Positions 13,101 through 24,406 of a DNA stretch of 64,000 bases are shown piece after piece. The translations under genes were made by a program, and so were the position numbers. A model generated the notes under the pieces. It worked only from the letters and a program-made list of their open reading frames with translations, did not search any database and was not told the DNA's origin. How positions within the stretch are numbered: position 1 is the first letter of the stretch; each line of letters starts with the position of its first letter. Origin of the DNA: Motacilla alba alba (Eukaryota > Chordata > Aves > Passeriformes > Motacillidae). The DNA is taken from NCBI RefSeq assembly GCF_015832195.1, contig NC_052016.1:81567047-81631046 (forward strand), written 5' to 3'.

Positions 13101-13390
13101 AGTATTTTTTTCAGGCATGTTTAAATACCACTACAGCTGGCTGAAAAATTGAGAGCTTGATTTAGGAAATTTTTAGTTATTCAAGCAGCTTCACTAGTTT
13201 GAAAATGTATAGGTTATGAAAAAATAGTTATAAGGGTAATGAGTTCAAGATATGTCATGGAACAGGGATGTTGTGAAGTGAGTTCTGAAAATAATTAAGT
13301 TTTCATTGTTATGTGAGTATGGAGTAGTAGTAAAGCAATTAAAACCTTGAATCTAATTGCCTTACTTAGGCCTTACCATCACCTTAATTG

Positions 13391-13451
13391 ATATTTAATC
13401 ATATTTAGTCATAGATTAAATATGAAGCCCCATCATAGATTAAATATGAAG
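13391..13451. repeat. Duplicated 18-mer with overlapping inverted repeat
   Basis: CATAGATTAAATATGAAG occurs at 13410-13427 and again exactly at 13434-13451 (period 24). The first copy also pairs with upstream ATATTTAATC (13391-13400), the reverse complement of GATTAAATAT (13414-13423). Confidence 0.9.
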
Positions 13452-16362
13452 TATTGCCATTTGAAGGTTAAACAAAACAAAATCTGTCTAATTGGTTCAA
13501 GTGTAATAGTTTTTTATCAGGAAGTCTTAGAAAGAAGACAATTATCTGAAGAATACTGTGTTACTGTTAAAAAATGTAAAAAGTCAAGAAGAAAAGAAGC
13601 ACTGTTACAATGACTGAATCTGTCTCTAAGTAATGTAAATCTGTTACGTCTTTAAGAATTTTTGCTAAATATGAAGCTAAAGAAAGTTCCAAGTAAAACA
13701 CTAAGTTAAAATATATTCACAAGGTTTGTTTCAATAATGAGAACCCCTACTCCACAATCCCAAATATTTATTACTTCCAAATTAACCAGATATAATTCTT
13801 CCATAGAATGAAGTCCAATATTCAGACATGAACAGTGTTTATCTGTTTCAAAATATGAAACAGTATTTTTTTTATTAGAAAAAAAATACCTACAATTAAC
13901 CAATTGGAAATGTAATTTTAATATTCACGTAGAGATGGGTACATACATACATAGATATTATTGACAATAGTTGACATGATCATTCAGGTGGTAGACTATT
14001 TGACTTTTTCTGCCTTCCTCAGATTGAAGAATCAGGAATTCTACTAGCATCCAAAAGAGGTGTGTGAATTTCTGTCGCCTTCAAAAATTTGGATAAATTA
14101 TACTTTAATTTTCAGAAACTAAATTTTAAAGTTCACATCCAATGGGGTTTTTACTACAAGGTGTATAAATAAACCAGGCAAAAGAGCAATAAAAGTTACA
14201 GTTCTTACATGACCTTTCTAACTGAAAAGCCATTTGTCTTCTTTTTTTTTTTTTCTATTTTTTCTATTTGTGAACCTTTAATCTTTTCTACATGTGGTCT
14301 CACTTCAAAAGGATGACATAATGACTTCTAGTTTTTAAACACCCATCTAGATCTACCACAATGAACCAAACATTTACAGGACACTAGAAAGACAAAATGA
14401 AACAAGAGCAAGATAATTGAAAAAAAAAAAAGGCCATTGCTGGATTAAGCACTGTCTAAAGGTGGATAACAATCACATTCAACTGTATTTACGGAGGCAA
14501 ATGTGGGAGATATACAGGCCACTGCTTCTTTGCTTCTCCATTTTTTGACACATCCAATTTTTTTCCTAAATTAGTTTCATTAGCAGAGATGCACTACCAG
14601 GGAAATCAAAGATGTTGAAGGACTGCTAGGTCACCTAATCTTCAGGGAGTGTAGGAATCTTAAGCACTGCAAAAGTAGGGCCTGACTCATTCTGGCACCT
14701 GTACTTTCATCTATTGAATGTTACAAAAATTCACAAGCAGTACAGATGTTTCTTATTAGAGGGGGAAAAAAGTTATTGTGGTATTTATTTTTCTTCTGTT
14801 TATTTTTCTTCTACCACAATAGAAAACATTTTTTTTCCTTCCTTAAGATCCCAGCTCTTCAGAGAGCAACGGTGGAAAGACCTCCTTTTCCTTTTTAAAT
14901 GTTCTATGGCTTGTCTCAGACTTTTGTGTGGTTCATCCCCCATCTCTATTTTTATCACTTTCATGAAGAATTAGAATAACCAGTTTAATTTTGAAAGTGC
15001 TAAATGTTCCCATTTGAAGTCTAATTGCAGTCCATCTGGCCCTAGTTAAAGCAACTGCTAAATAGAAGATATTAAGTAGAACATAATTACATATTACATT
15101 TCAAAATTTGAAAATTAGAAAGTAACTTGATTGAACAAACTGTGTTGCAACCCTATATATCACAGAGAATATGCATTCATTCCAGAACTAACAGCTAACT
15201 AGGATAATTTATATAATCATTATCATGTGCTTCCTCTTTTTGAATTTTTCTCTTTGACATTTTTACATTAAGAAATCATTAGGTTTTGTATTTTAATGTA
15301 ATTTTTTCATTTAAATTACCCCCAGGTACTCATTATGGTTATGACTATGCATGGCTTTTAGCACTAATATATCTCTGAAAACACACTGTTTATAATTCCA
15401 AATCCTCAGCTTTATCATTTGAAATTTTAACTCCTCTCTGAAGTTGGACTAATATGGTTCCTTTTTCTTCAGCAAAATGATTTCAGTTTAGAGAAGCTGG
15501 GGAATTTGTTCCCTTTTATTGCACCTTCCTTTCTCATAGGCTTCAATTCAGTTTTAGAGTAAAATATGTATTTCCTATAGCTGCTCTAGAACTTCCTATT
15601 TTCCTTTACAGCTTTGCATGTGGACATGTTCTTACATCAACATGTATGATATGATGTTGACATCGCATTGTCTTACTCTTCACTACTGCCTGCACCAGCT
15701 TTTCCCTTCTGCACCCCTTCAGTTGTGTCTTCAATTGTCCTTCTGTCCTTTATTGTCTCTTGTCAGTGCAGACTGTTACTTGGTTTAACTTCCCCCTTTC
15801 TCATCATTAACTGCTGTCATATTTTACTTTTTCAGTACCTCTTGCATGCAAGACTGCATACTTGGCCCTTGCCTATCCTTCTGCTGGCCACCTGTTTTCC
15901 CATTTTTAAACAGTTGGAACTGGGGACAAGAAACGAGGAACCAGTCTGGTCTTCTCTCATGCAAAAGGTTACAACCACTCTGGATACTAATCGCAGCAGA
16001 TTGGTAATAGGAGACTGTGACCACACCTGATATATTGCGCTATTTTCATGTAAAAATTCCAGACAAGTGCGTATCCACTGTCCCAGTATTTTTAATATTA
16101 TTAAGATTTAATCCTAACATACACCTCTACAGTTTGGAATTTAATGCCCAGCTATGTCTGCAGTGATCTTTATATCAGGTAAATAACAAAAGAAAAGAAA
16201 AAAGAATGCAGGGACCTGCAAATGTATTGTTGACATTCACTCTAAAGATGTGAGGCAAATACATATGAGAAACTGTACCACTCCCTGAAGCAATCTGCCT
16301 TAAATATATCCCATAAAACTGAAAACACCCCCAAACCTCTTCACACTTAATAATAAACACAC

Positions 16363-16391
16363 TTAATAAACTTAATAATCAAGTTTATTAA
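16363..16391. repeat. Perfect inverted repeat, 11-bp arms, 7-nt loop
   Basis: TTAATAAACTT (16363-16373) and AAGTTTATTAA (16381-16391) flank the loop AATAATC. The upstream bases repeat the ACACTTAATAA motif. Confidence 0.95.
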
Positions 16392-17072
16392 ACTGAGTAT
16401 TTACCAAAGAAGGATCTGAAGGCATGGCAATTCACAAATACATATTTCACATAAACTAGTAAGTAAGTGAATTGCTCAGTAGTAGGTGCTCTTTATTTTC
16501 CTTTCTCTAGCAGAGAAGTTGACTAGAGGAAGTATATGTAATGTTTAATGCTTAAAGAGGAGTGCTAGAAATGTCTATTTTCTTTTGTAAAATGACTTTA
16601 TTCCTCTTAAAAATAAAATGTTATGTTCACCATTTGACTTAGCATAAGGCATTAACTGCTAATCTGATAACGTACATAAAAGTCAAGGATTGCTAAAGTA
16701 TCTCCTAAAGTATATGGATTTCAGCATCATGAAAGAAGTATACATAGTATAATATTTTTCATCAAAATTTTTGGTAGAACACTACAGGTATGAAGTGACC
16801 AATGATATGAAATAAGGGCATATGTAGTATAAGTGCTTGGCTTTGGTGGACTCATGTGAATTTAATGTTATGCTCTGCTGTCAAAAGAGAGAAAAGCCCT
16901 AAAGCATGTTTAGCTATGCATAATGATCTGCTTTTGACTGCAATTTTTGTTGTTACTGGGGAAATCTGTGGTGGCAGGATCACATTTCAAAATGGAGTTT
17001 ATCTTTTTGCTATAAAAAATGGATGTTCTTCAGAGGAGTACGACCATTTAATTCAAGTTGCTCATACTGGGA

Positions 17073-17650
17073 TGTTATGGGTTTGGGTGGGGTAGAGCTC
17101 ATTTTCTTAACAATGGCTGGTATGGCACTGTGTTTTGTATTTGGCTTGGCAAAAGTGTTGATATTATAGAGATGTCTTTGTTATTTCTAGGCAGGGCTTG
17201 CTCAGAGCAAAGGCCTTTTGTTGCTTTTCTATACTGCCACACTGGCAGGGAGATTTGGGAGTGAGCGGGAGGTTGGGAGGAAACACAGCCAGAACAGCCA
17301 ATGAGCAAAGGGATATTCTGTATCAGTTATGTCCTGCTCAGTATATAAAGCTGGGAGATGAAGAAGGGGGGAAATTTGGAGTTTGTCTTCTCAAGAAATC
17401 ATTGTGCACAACAGAGCTCTGCCTTCCTGGGAATAGCTGAATACCTGCCTGCCAAAGGGAAGTGGTGCATTAATTCCTTGTTTTGCTTTTTTGCCTGCAT
17501 AGCTTTTATCTTTGTCTCTGCCCATGCATTTTATCACTTTTAGTCTCCAGAATCACCATCCAATCCCATGGCTGGAATAGCAAGTGAGAGGCTGCATGGA
17601 GCTTAATTGCCAGATGGGCTTAAAGAGCTTTAAGAGGGGTTGGACCACGT
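17073..17650 (+). mobile_element. Solo LTR of an avian endogenous retrovirus (copy 2)
   Basis: Same family and orientation as the LTR at 7.02 kb, with a better kept 5' start: TGTTATGGGTTTGGGTGGGG at 17073. The shared blocks appear in the same order: 'AGCTCATTTTCTTAACAATGGCTGGTATGG', 'CACTGTGTTTTGTATTTGGC', 'ATTATAGAGATGTCTTTGTTATT', 'GGCAGGGCTTGCTCAGAGC', then the TATA box (17342-17349) and 'GCTGGGAGATGAAGAAGG', 'TGAATACCTGCCTGCC' and a decayed U5 'GGCTGCATGGAGCTTAATTGCC'. The 3' end near 'GGGTTGGACCACG' is irregular (an extra AGAGCTTTAAGAG), so it is approximate. No internal retroviral genes adjoin it. It differs clearly from copy 1, consistent with separate, old insertions that each reduced to a solo LTR. 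Confidence 0.88.
17342..17349 (+). promoter_or_regulatory. TATA box of LTR copy 2
   Basis: TATATAAA followed by GCTGGGAGATGAAG, the conserved U3 promoter position of this LTR family. Confidence 0.7.
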
Positions 17651-17957
17651 TTTCTGTTTCTTTCAAGATAGCAATTGTTCAATTTTTGCAATATCTCCTT
17701 GCAAACATTATTCCATTTTTTTTTCCATTGAATGACAGGCATGTAATTACCTCTGGTAAAGATTCAATAAAAGTTTGATACACCTAAAAAATATGGGGTT
17801 TTTTATGTGGAATCATAGGTTAGATATAATATCAAGATCAGGTATGTGTCTGTAGACAGGTAGGTGCCTGAATTTGGAGCTGAAGATCCAATTACGCATA
17901 GAAATCAACAGCTCAGTTACTTACCTAAAGTTGTGTTTGTGCTATTTGAGATCACAC
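17651..17957. other. Short unique spacer
   Basis: About 300 bp between the LTR and a CR1 tail. AT-rich, with no gene or repeat recognised. Confidence 0.6.
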
Positions 17958-18062
17958 ACTCATAGGATAGTTTGAGTTGTAAGAGATCTTAAACATAACG
18001 TAGTTCCAACCCTCCCTGCCATGGCCAGAGAGACCTTCCACTGATTGTCAGAGTGGGCCTAG
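17958..18062 (-). mobile_element. CR1 LINE 3' end fragment
   Basis: On the plus strand it reads TCATAGGATAG, 'TTTGAGTTGTAAGAGATCTTAAA', 'GTTCCAACCCTCCCTGCCATGG' and 'AGAGACCTTCCACTGA', the inverted 3' UTR of CR1. It is short and strongly 5'-truncated. A small hairpin (ATTCCTCA / TGAGGAAT, 18080-18099) follows just outside and may belong to the same decayed insertion. Confidence 0.88.
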
Positions 18063-20803
18063 GAAAGATACTTTGGCAGATTCCTCATGCTTGAGGAATG
18101 ATCATGCCCTCCTGCAATGGCAAACAGGAGCTGAGGAGATTCATAGCCTGCACAGATGAAACCTACAATTTAAAAAACGCACCTCCTAATTTATGCACAA
18201 CTTATTGAAATGGAGACTGCCAAAGTGGGTGTAAAAGTGTTTTACTTTGAGCTTTTAAACTGTTTAGAAAAAAAAAAAAAAAAGCCAAGAGCTCCAAACC
18301 AGCTTCTTAATTCAAGTCAGAATTAAAATACAGAAATTTAATCCTGTCTTTCTTTTTATTTTCTTGTATCAGAAAACAAAAGCAAAAATACACCCCCAAA
18401 CCTATGAAAAATCCAAGGTCAGAGATATTAAATATAAAAATATACATTAGAATGAAAGAATGAGTTCTCAGTAAGTGCCTTACTTATAAATGTCTCTCTT
18501 TTCTTTTTTTTTTTTTCTCTTTCTTATTTTTTTCTTTTATTCAAGGATAAAAAAAATCACATAGAAATTATGCAGTCAAACACTACCTTTATTTTGTTCT
18601 AAGGCAGCTGTAGACAGAAGACAAAGGGGTATGCCTGATTAGATCACTGAATACCATTGTAAATCCTAAATGGCAACTAGGACAGATGAAATAGGAACCT
18701 TTGAAAATTATATTTTGTGGAATGGTTTAAATGTCTTCCAAACCTCTGTAATTACAAGAATAAGCATATGTCAGTGATGGAAGAGCCATCTTTGTTTCAT
18801 GCTTATAGCATGAATGAGGTGAATTGTAACTCTATCAATGTATAGTTTTTTTTTTAACCCTAGCTGCCTGAAAGTTGAGTATGTTTAGCTGCTAGACTAT
18901 ATAGATTTTTAAATACTGAAATATCGCTAAGATATTTTAGGAGTGGAGCTAAAATACAGAATACCTTTCTTGATCTATTTTTTAACTCCTTACTGAAGAA
19001 AGAATTCACACTCAGAATAAAACTAGTGAAGAGAAAGACATTTAGCCTTCATTACATCAGTTCAGTTAGAAGGAAAACAAACATGGTAATGTGGGTTGTT
19101 AGTTCTTCTCTCCTTTGCAGTTAACACAAATGTCACTTTTTAAAATCTCTATTGCCTAGAGCATTCCAATCAGCATTAATGTTAAGCCAAATTACTTAAT
19201 GCATTTGAAAATGAAAGACAGAAAACACAGTTAAAAAGAAGTAACAAAGCTTGTTCATTAAGAGTATTGGAAAGTACAGAAGTTAGGGAATGTGAAAAAG
19301 AAGGAAATTTTTCACAATAAATACGTTCTCCAAATTTGCTGAAATTAGCTTTTAGTTCTTATACTTATTCCAACAGTAATTCAGATTTACTGGCCGCAGT
19401 CTTCAACTTGCAATTGAGCAAGACAAAGTCCCCTAATGGAAAGAGCACTCAAGAAAAGTGCCTAATAAGTAGCACAGAATGTTCAGGGGTAAAGATGTGA
19501 TATCTAGTGCATTTTCCTGCACTTACCAATTCAAAGTGCTGCATTTATGCCTCTTCCTAAGTGGGAAGAAATTATTATGTCAGAGCATTTGGTTATCTAA
19601 GATGATACCAAAAATAAGTCTTAAGTTAACTTAAAAATCAATAAAATATACATGTGAGTAAATGATAGAGTTGATGTGCTTAAACTATGCCTCAAGCACA
19701 CTGTTGATGATGAGTGGTATCAGCTTCATACTTGTGTGAATGACTAGGGAGTCCCCCTAGGAAGACATATTATCATCCTAATGTGTTAGCCCACAAAGAG
19801 AAAATCCTGAAAATAGGAAAGGATTTTATTTATGGCTTTGCAAAGAAGAATATTTCCTTGAACATCTATATCTTGCATGGCTTGATTATGAATATTTGAG
19901 ATCAACAGAATCCCTCCCAGAAATGCAGTCCTGATGTATATATTCCCAGGAGAAAATTGTGGACTGTTAAACAGCAGAAAGGCAGAGACTTAGTAGTGAA
20001 CTTCTCTCTGTTTAAGTAGACTAAAAACAAGTAGTAGGAAAAAAAAAAACAGAATGGAATGAGAACTTATTTACTTGGGAAAAGAAAGTCAAAGAAAAGT
20101 TTCCACTGGAAGTGATGGGAATGGAAGGAATGAATTCTCATGTTGGCATAAAATACTGCAATAACCAATAATTGTAATGGATGAAAGAAAAAATAAAAAG
20201 GAAATTTTTTCCATTCAAAATGTATTAATTTTGGGGGAACTTATAAGAAAAAGTGACAGTAATTTAAATACAATTACAAATATACCACCCATCATGTCTT
20301 CAAGACTGATTTCTACATAAGACAAAAGCTGAATCTAAGATCTCAAAGGTAAATAGTGCAGGATAAGAAAATTACGTATGAGGAGTAAAGAAATAAATAA
20401 AAGCCAGAGAAACTTCATAAAACTAAGAATGTAGATATATGGAGAAAATATTAACCAGATCTTTCAGAAAAGGTGCAATGAGCCATTGCTACCTAAAGGA
20501 TTTTAGTCAAACTTGGCTCCAAACTTCAGTGATACAGATAGAGAAAATATGAAATAGGTTTTCTAAATTGTCACTTAGTGAGACAGTGCTGAAGAACAGA
20601 ATGCTCCTTTTGAATGACTAGACAATAAAACAATGATATTTATTTTTTATTAGAGGCTAGATAATGTAAGAAAGAACTATAATCTGAAATATAAGCAGGT
20701 TTCAATCTAACACTGTTCTCATCCACATAAAGAAAATTGTTTGAGGGAAAATATATCATTTTTATTATAAAAAATTGAGGTTAACTCTTCAGATGTGATT
20801 AAA
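18063..20803. other. AT-rich DNA without genes
   Basis: About 2.7 kb with no supported gene. It contains an A-tract (18268-18283) and a C/T-rich tract (18493-18539). No open frame is worth calling. Confidence 0.6.
18493..18539. repeat. Polypyrimidine tract
   Basis: Nearly pure C/T run with a T13 core and a single A. It has the composition of a low-complexity polypyrimidine repeat. No exon follows it, so it is not called as a splice-site tract. Confidence 0.85.
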
Positions 20804-20923
20804 AGGAGCTATATTTCCTTACAGGAATCTCAGGACATAAGCTATTAGCTATTTAGCCTCATTTGTCTACCAAGGAACTGAATTATTTATTAGTTTAAAA
20901 GGGACAGGACTACTATTTTCCTT
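20804..20923 (+). repeat. Left arm of a 120-bp inverted repeat
   Basis: This segment and the reverse complement of 22467-22586 align end to end without gaps. I count 7 mismatches in 120 positions, about 94% identity. Similarity stops sharply at both ends. The segment is not a CR1 or LTR sequence I recognise. The mismatches lie mostly near the two ends, and a central run of about 45 bp is identical. Confidence 0.95.
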
Positions 20924-22466
20924 AAAAATAAAAACCAATGTGAGTAATTCATATTTTGAATTATTTCTGAACTATGTAGTTATTAGTTTAATGAAGGAAT
21001 TTATCAGCATCATTCAGATGTCTAGTGCTGCTTGAAGTGCTCTACCAAATTTTACATGACATTCAGCCGCTAGTCCAGAAAGCACAGGATTTCCATGTCA
21101 TACACTTTACCTCCCAGTCCAGTTCAAGTGTCTCTTATATCCATGTAGCAATGGCACTAGACACTGCTCAAGGAGGTGAATAGATCCCCAAGTGTTTTCT
21201 GTACCAATTAGGGACAGAAAAGCATAGATTATCAAGATAATTATGGCTGACATGTACAATCATTATCAAAATAAAAGCACTTTAAGTACTTTAGAAAGTA
21301 AAAAAAATGACCTTTTCACAAATGTTAAGTCTCATGGCAGAAGAACCTCTATCATAGTGCAGAGTGCTTCTGTAACTCAGCATTTTAATTATCTGAATGA
21401 TTTACATTTCCAGTTTACTTGCCTTCTCTCAACAGCCAGCTCATCTTTCATCTTATGTGTGCAATCACAAGCAGTGTGAAATGTTATTAAAATGCTTAGG
21501 CATAATTGATAGAGTCAAGTTCCCAGCATGCCTAAATTACTTTCATCAGAACATTTTTTCTAAATTTATTTTTAAGATCCTACCCTAAAGGTTTTCTAAA
21601 GCCTGGCCTCCAAACTCAAGATTGCTGTGGTTTCTTATGAAAGATACTGCTTAATTCTATGAGCCAATGTAAGAAACTAGTGCAGAAAAAGAATCTCAGT
21701 ACAGAAGCAGGGAACACTATGCAAAATAAAAGTCTGGGTAGGAGGAAAAGAAATTATACTCTTGCAAGAAAGGAAATTCACTTACAACAGAGGAAACTGG
21801 GAGAAGTGCCTTCTTAATAGTGATTTCAGAAAGGTAATCCTGCTTTACCTTTTGCATAAATGTCCCGATTCAGTCAAATGTAGAATGTAGACTTTTCTGA
21901 TTACCCAAGCATGAAGATGGCAAATATACTTAGTTTTCTTCAACTACTTGAAAACCATTTCCCCCCAATATTAATTAAAAGGAAGTTGATTTTTTTCCAA
22001 GGTGATTCTCATTTGATGAGTCTATAAAGTGACCATGTAACTAAAGGCTTTAATCTACACATCTTGTTCTGAGAAGCCCTTTTCTTTTAGGCAAAATTAA
22101 GCTCCTGTTCCAAACAGCCTAATTTCTAATTACTCCATCCCAAGTAAGAGGCTGTTTTATTCTTATCAGCAGAATTTTATTAAAAGAGAATCTGCAATCT
22201 TCAGCAGACAAGATACATTATCTGAACTCTGCCTTTATCACCTAATCAAAGCTGATTTATAGAAAATTGTGCATCTCTGTGGTACTGAGCATTTTGTTGA
22301 AAAGACCATATTGCTAAGGGGTGATACCTACATCATCAAGGACAGAATGTAATTGGATTTATAATCTGCCAAGCACCACAAGAAAAAAAATTGGTGGCTG
22401 AAGCTATGCTATTTACAATGTGATGTCACACTGGATACAAGGTAACAGGATCTGGTGATACCAGTA
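20924..22466. other. 1.54-kb spacer inside the inverted repeat
   Basis: AT-rich sequence with two overlapping short open frames (21243-21479 and 21397-21588) that show no transposase or other domain. If the arms were terminal inverted repeats of a DNA transposon, this would be its internal part, but no catalytic motif is visible. It may simply be unique DNA between two oppositely placed copies. Confidence 0.6.
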
Positions 22467-22586
22467 AAGGATAATAGTAGTCCTGTCCCTTTTAAACTGA
22501 GAAATAATTCAGTTCCTAGGTAGACAAATGAGGCTAAATAGCTAATAGCTTATGTCCTGAGATTACTGCAAAGAAATATAGCTCCT
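22467..22586 (-). repeat. Right arm of a 120-bp inverted repeat
   Basis: Reverse complement of the arm at 20804-20923, gap-free, about 94% identical. No direct target-site duplication was seen outside the outer ends: the left flank ends GTGATTAAA and the right flank begins GACTGTCTT. Confidence 0.95.
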
Positions 22587-23829
22587 GACTGTCTTTAACT
22601 CTTATTTTATGAATAGGCATCAAAAATTTGTTTGATATTTGCAACTATTTCAGGGGTTAAATTATGCATTTAGAAGTTGCTTTTTAATTACCTACCCTTA
22701 CTTAAAATAGCTGTCTAGTTAAACTAAAATATTCATTTTAGAAGAATCAGTGCTTAAAATGTCACATCAAGAAAAGGGATTTCATTGTCCTTCACTAAAC
22801 AATTCTGGTTATAAAGGGATCAGATTACCCATCTGTGTGTCAGCTCTTCAAGTTGATACCTTCTTGCTTTTTTTTCCTGAAAGGTGTAGTTTTCTTGAAA
22901 TGAATTACACTAGCAGTGTCATGTTTCTCGTAGGTAATTGCTTACTTCATATATTGCAACATAAAACCTTAAACCATAAAGCTTATTCTCTCTCTCTTTG
23001 GTCTCCATATAAATTTTGCCTTGTGTTTCCTGCTTACAGCTGTAGAGACAGTATTTGATGTGCTAATAATACAGATAGTAGACACCAAGGGCTTTGTTGG
23101 AAACAGTTTCTATATTTTACAGAGAAAATAAACTCCTTAGCTTCTACTGCAAGGAAATTACTTAATCACAGAAACTCAAACTAAAGTGCTAACGCATTGG
23201 TGGCAAAACTCTATCTTCAATGAAGGAATTTAAATTCCATCTAGGAATTTATCTTCTTTTATTATTTTTGCTTTCCAAATTATGTTTTTAACAATCAATA
23301 CAATTCAGGGTACAGTTCAAGGAAAATTATGTGCAAGGGACTGTTAATGGGTAACCTTAAGGGTAATCACATGGATGAGGGTGTCTGGGGCATGGGAAAG
23401 AGCCTGGAAGGGTAGTTGTGTATGCTGTTTTATCCTAAAACCAGCAACAATGTTCCTGGCTTGTTTATTTACCAGTAGAGGCATAGCCTGGAATTAGCTT
23501 TAGTTCTCGGTTCCCCAGATTTAAGATACTATTACCAAAGTTTTTTGCAATGCCTCAAAGAACTGTTATTGAAGGCGACTCACACCTCTAACTGTGAAAT
23601 ATGGAGTTACTACACTCGTTAAAGTAACCTGCCATATCAGTTCCCCTTCTTAAAAATACCAGTGCGAAATGGAATGATTCTCGTTTAGAGCAGAAAGGCA
23701 GGAGGGCTATCCAAGGATAGCTTAAATGTCATGGGAAGTTTATTTCAGGTTAATTGAATTTAAATCTTCTTGGCCTTCATTTTTGTCAGGTGAAGATTCT
23801 TTCTGATATTAAGAAATCTAAATCCAATT

Positions 23830-23853
23830 ATTCCTGACCTGTGGGTCAGGAAT
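23830..23853. repeat. Perfect inverted repeat, 10-bp arms, 4-nt loop
   Basis: ATTCCTGACC (23830-23839) and GGTCAGGAAT (23844-23853) flank the loop TGTG. A long A-tract starts 10 bases downstream. Confidence 0.95.
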
Positions 23854-23859
23854 CTATTC

Positions 23860-23863
<4 letters not shown>

Positions 23864-23893
<30 letters not shown>

Positions 23894-23942
23894 AAGAAAA
23901 AAGAGGGGAAAATAATTTTTAAAAAATTAAAAAAAGAAAAGC
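23864..23942. repeat. A27 tract and following A/G-rich low-complexity DNA
   Basis: Twenty-seven uninterrupted A (23864-23890), then GAAAAGAAAAAAGAGG-type purine-rich sequence and more A-runs. It could be a retrotransposition tail, but no donor sequence or duplication is evident. Confidence 0.9.
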
Positions 23943-24378
23943 TCTTTCTGCTCTCGTGGGCAAAATATGAGGTCTACTGGAATAAAGCGTCTATCCATAA
24001 CATCTCAGGTATGAGAAAAAAGTGGATTTATGTGAATATTTAATACTTATTACTACTGCCAACTATCCTACACCTCCTGTGTGGTCACAGTGTCTAATAA
24101 TTTTCCTTTTTTAGTTCTATGAATAAAGAACACATTTCTTAAAATTAAAAGTTTCTTTTGTGCTTTTCAGAATGCAGGATGTATATCTTCTTTCATAATG
24201 AGTAATTACATATTCAGAAACAAGTATGGCTCCAGTATTTTAACAGAAAAAATATTGAGGATATTTGTTTAACTGCTACTTTGCAGATCCCTGTTTTAGG
24301 TAAAAAAAACTGCAGCCATTGCATAAGTACATTAAAAGTTCAGGTACTCATATAACCTAAAGTAGCATGGCAGCAATA

Positions 24379-24406
24379 ATATTTATGTATATTTATGTAT
24401 ATTTAT
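24379..24406. repeat. Period-10 tandem repeat
   Basis: ATATTTATGT repeated 2.8 times without error. Confidence 0.9.

Larger units (their letters stand above)
12256..17072. other. AT-rich DNA without supported genes
   Basis: About 4.8 kb. It contains a (GGTT)5 repeat (13081-13100), a duplicated 18-mer (13410-13451) and an 11-bp hairpin (16363-16391). A 120-codon plus-strand frame at 15668-16030 is Leu/Cys/Ser-rich with no domain, and two further frames are open on the other strand over its second half. The region is slightly richer in C and T than its surroundings, which by itself lengthens open frames. I do not call a gene. Confidence 0.55.

Noticed and set aside
15668..16030. 120-codon plus-strand open frame with hydrophobic N-terminal part
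   Set aside because: Pyrimidine-rich DNA yields Leu/Ser/Cys-rich chance frames. No domain is seen, and two frames on the other strand are open across the second half.
7020..17650. A full provirus bounded by the LTRs at 7.0 and 17.1 kb
   Set aside because: No gag, pol or env traces were seen between them, a CR1 lies inside, and the two LTRs are clearly diverged.
18493..18539. Polypyrimidine tract as a splice acceptor
   Set aside because: No AG followed by an open exon-like frame lies at the expected distance.
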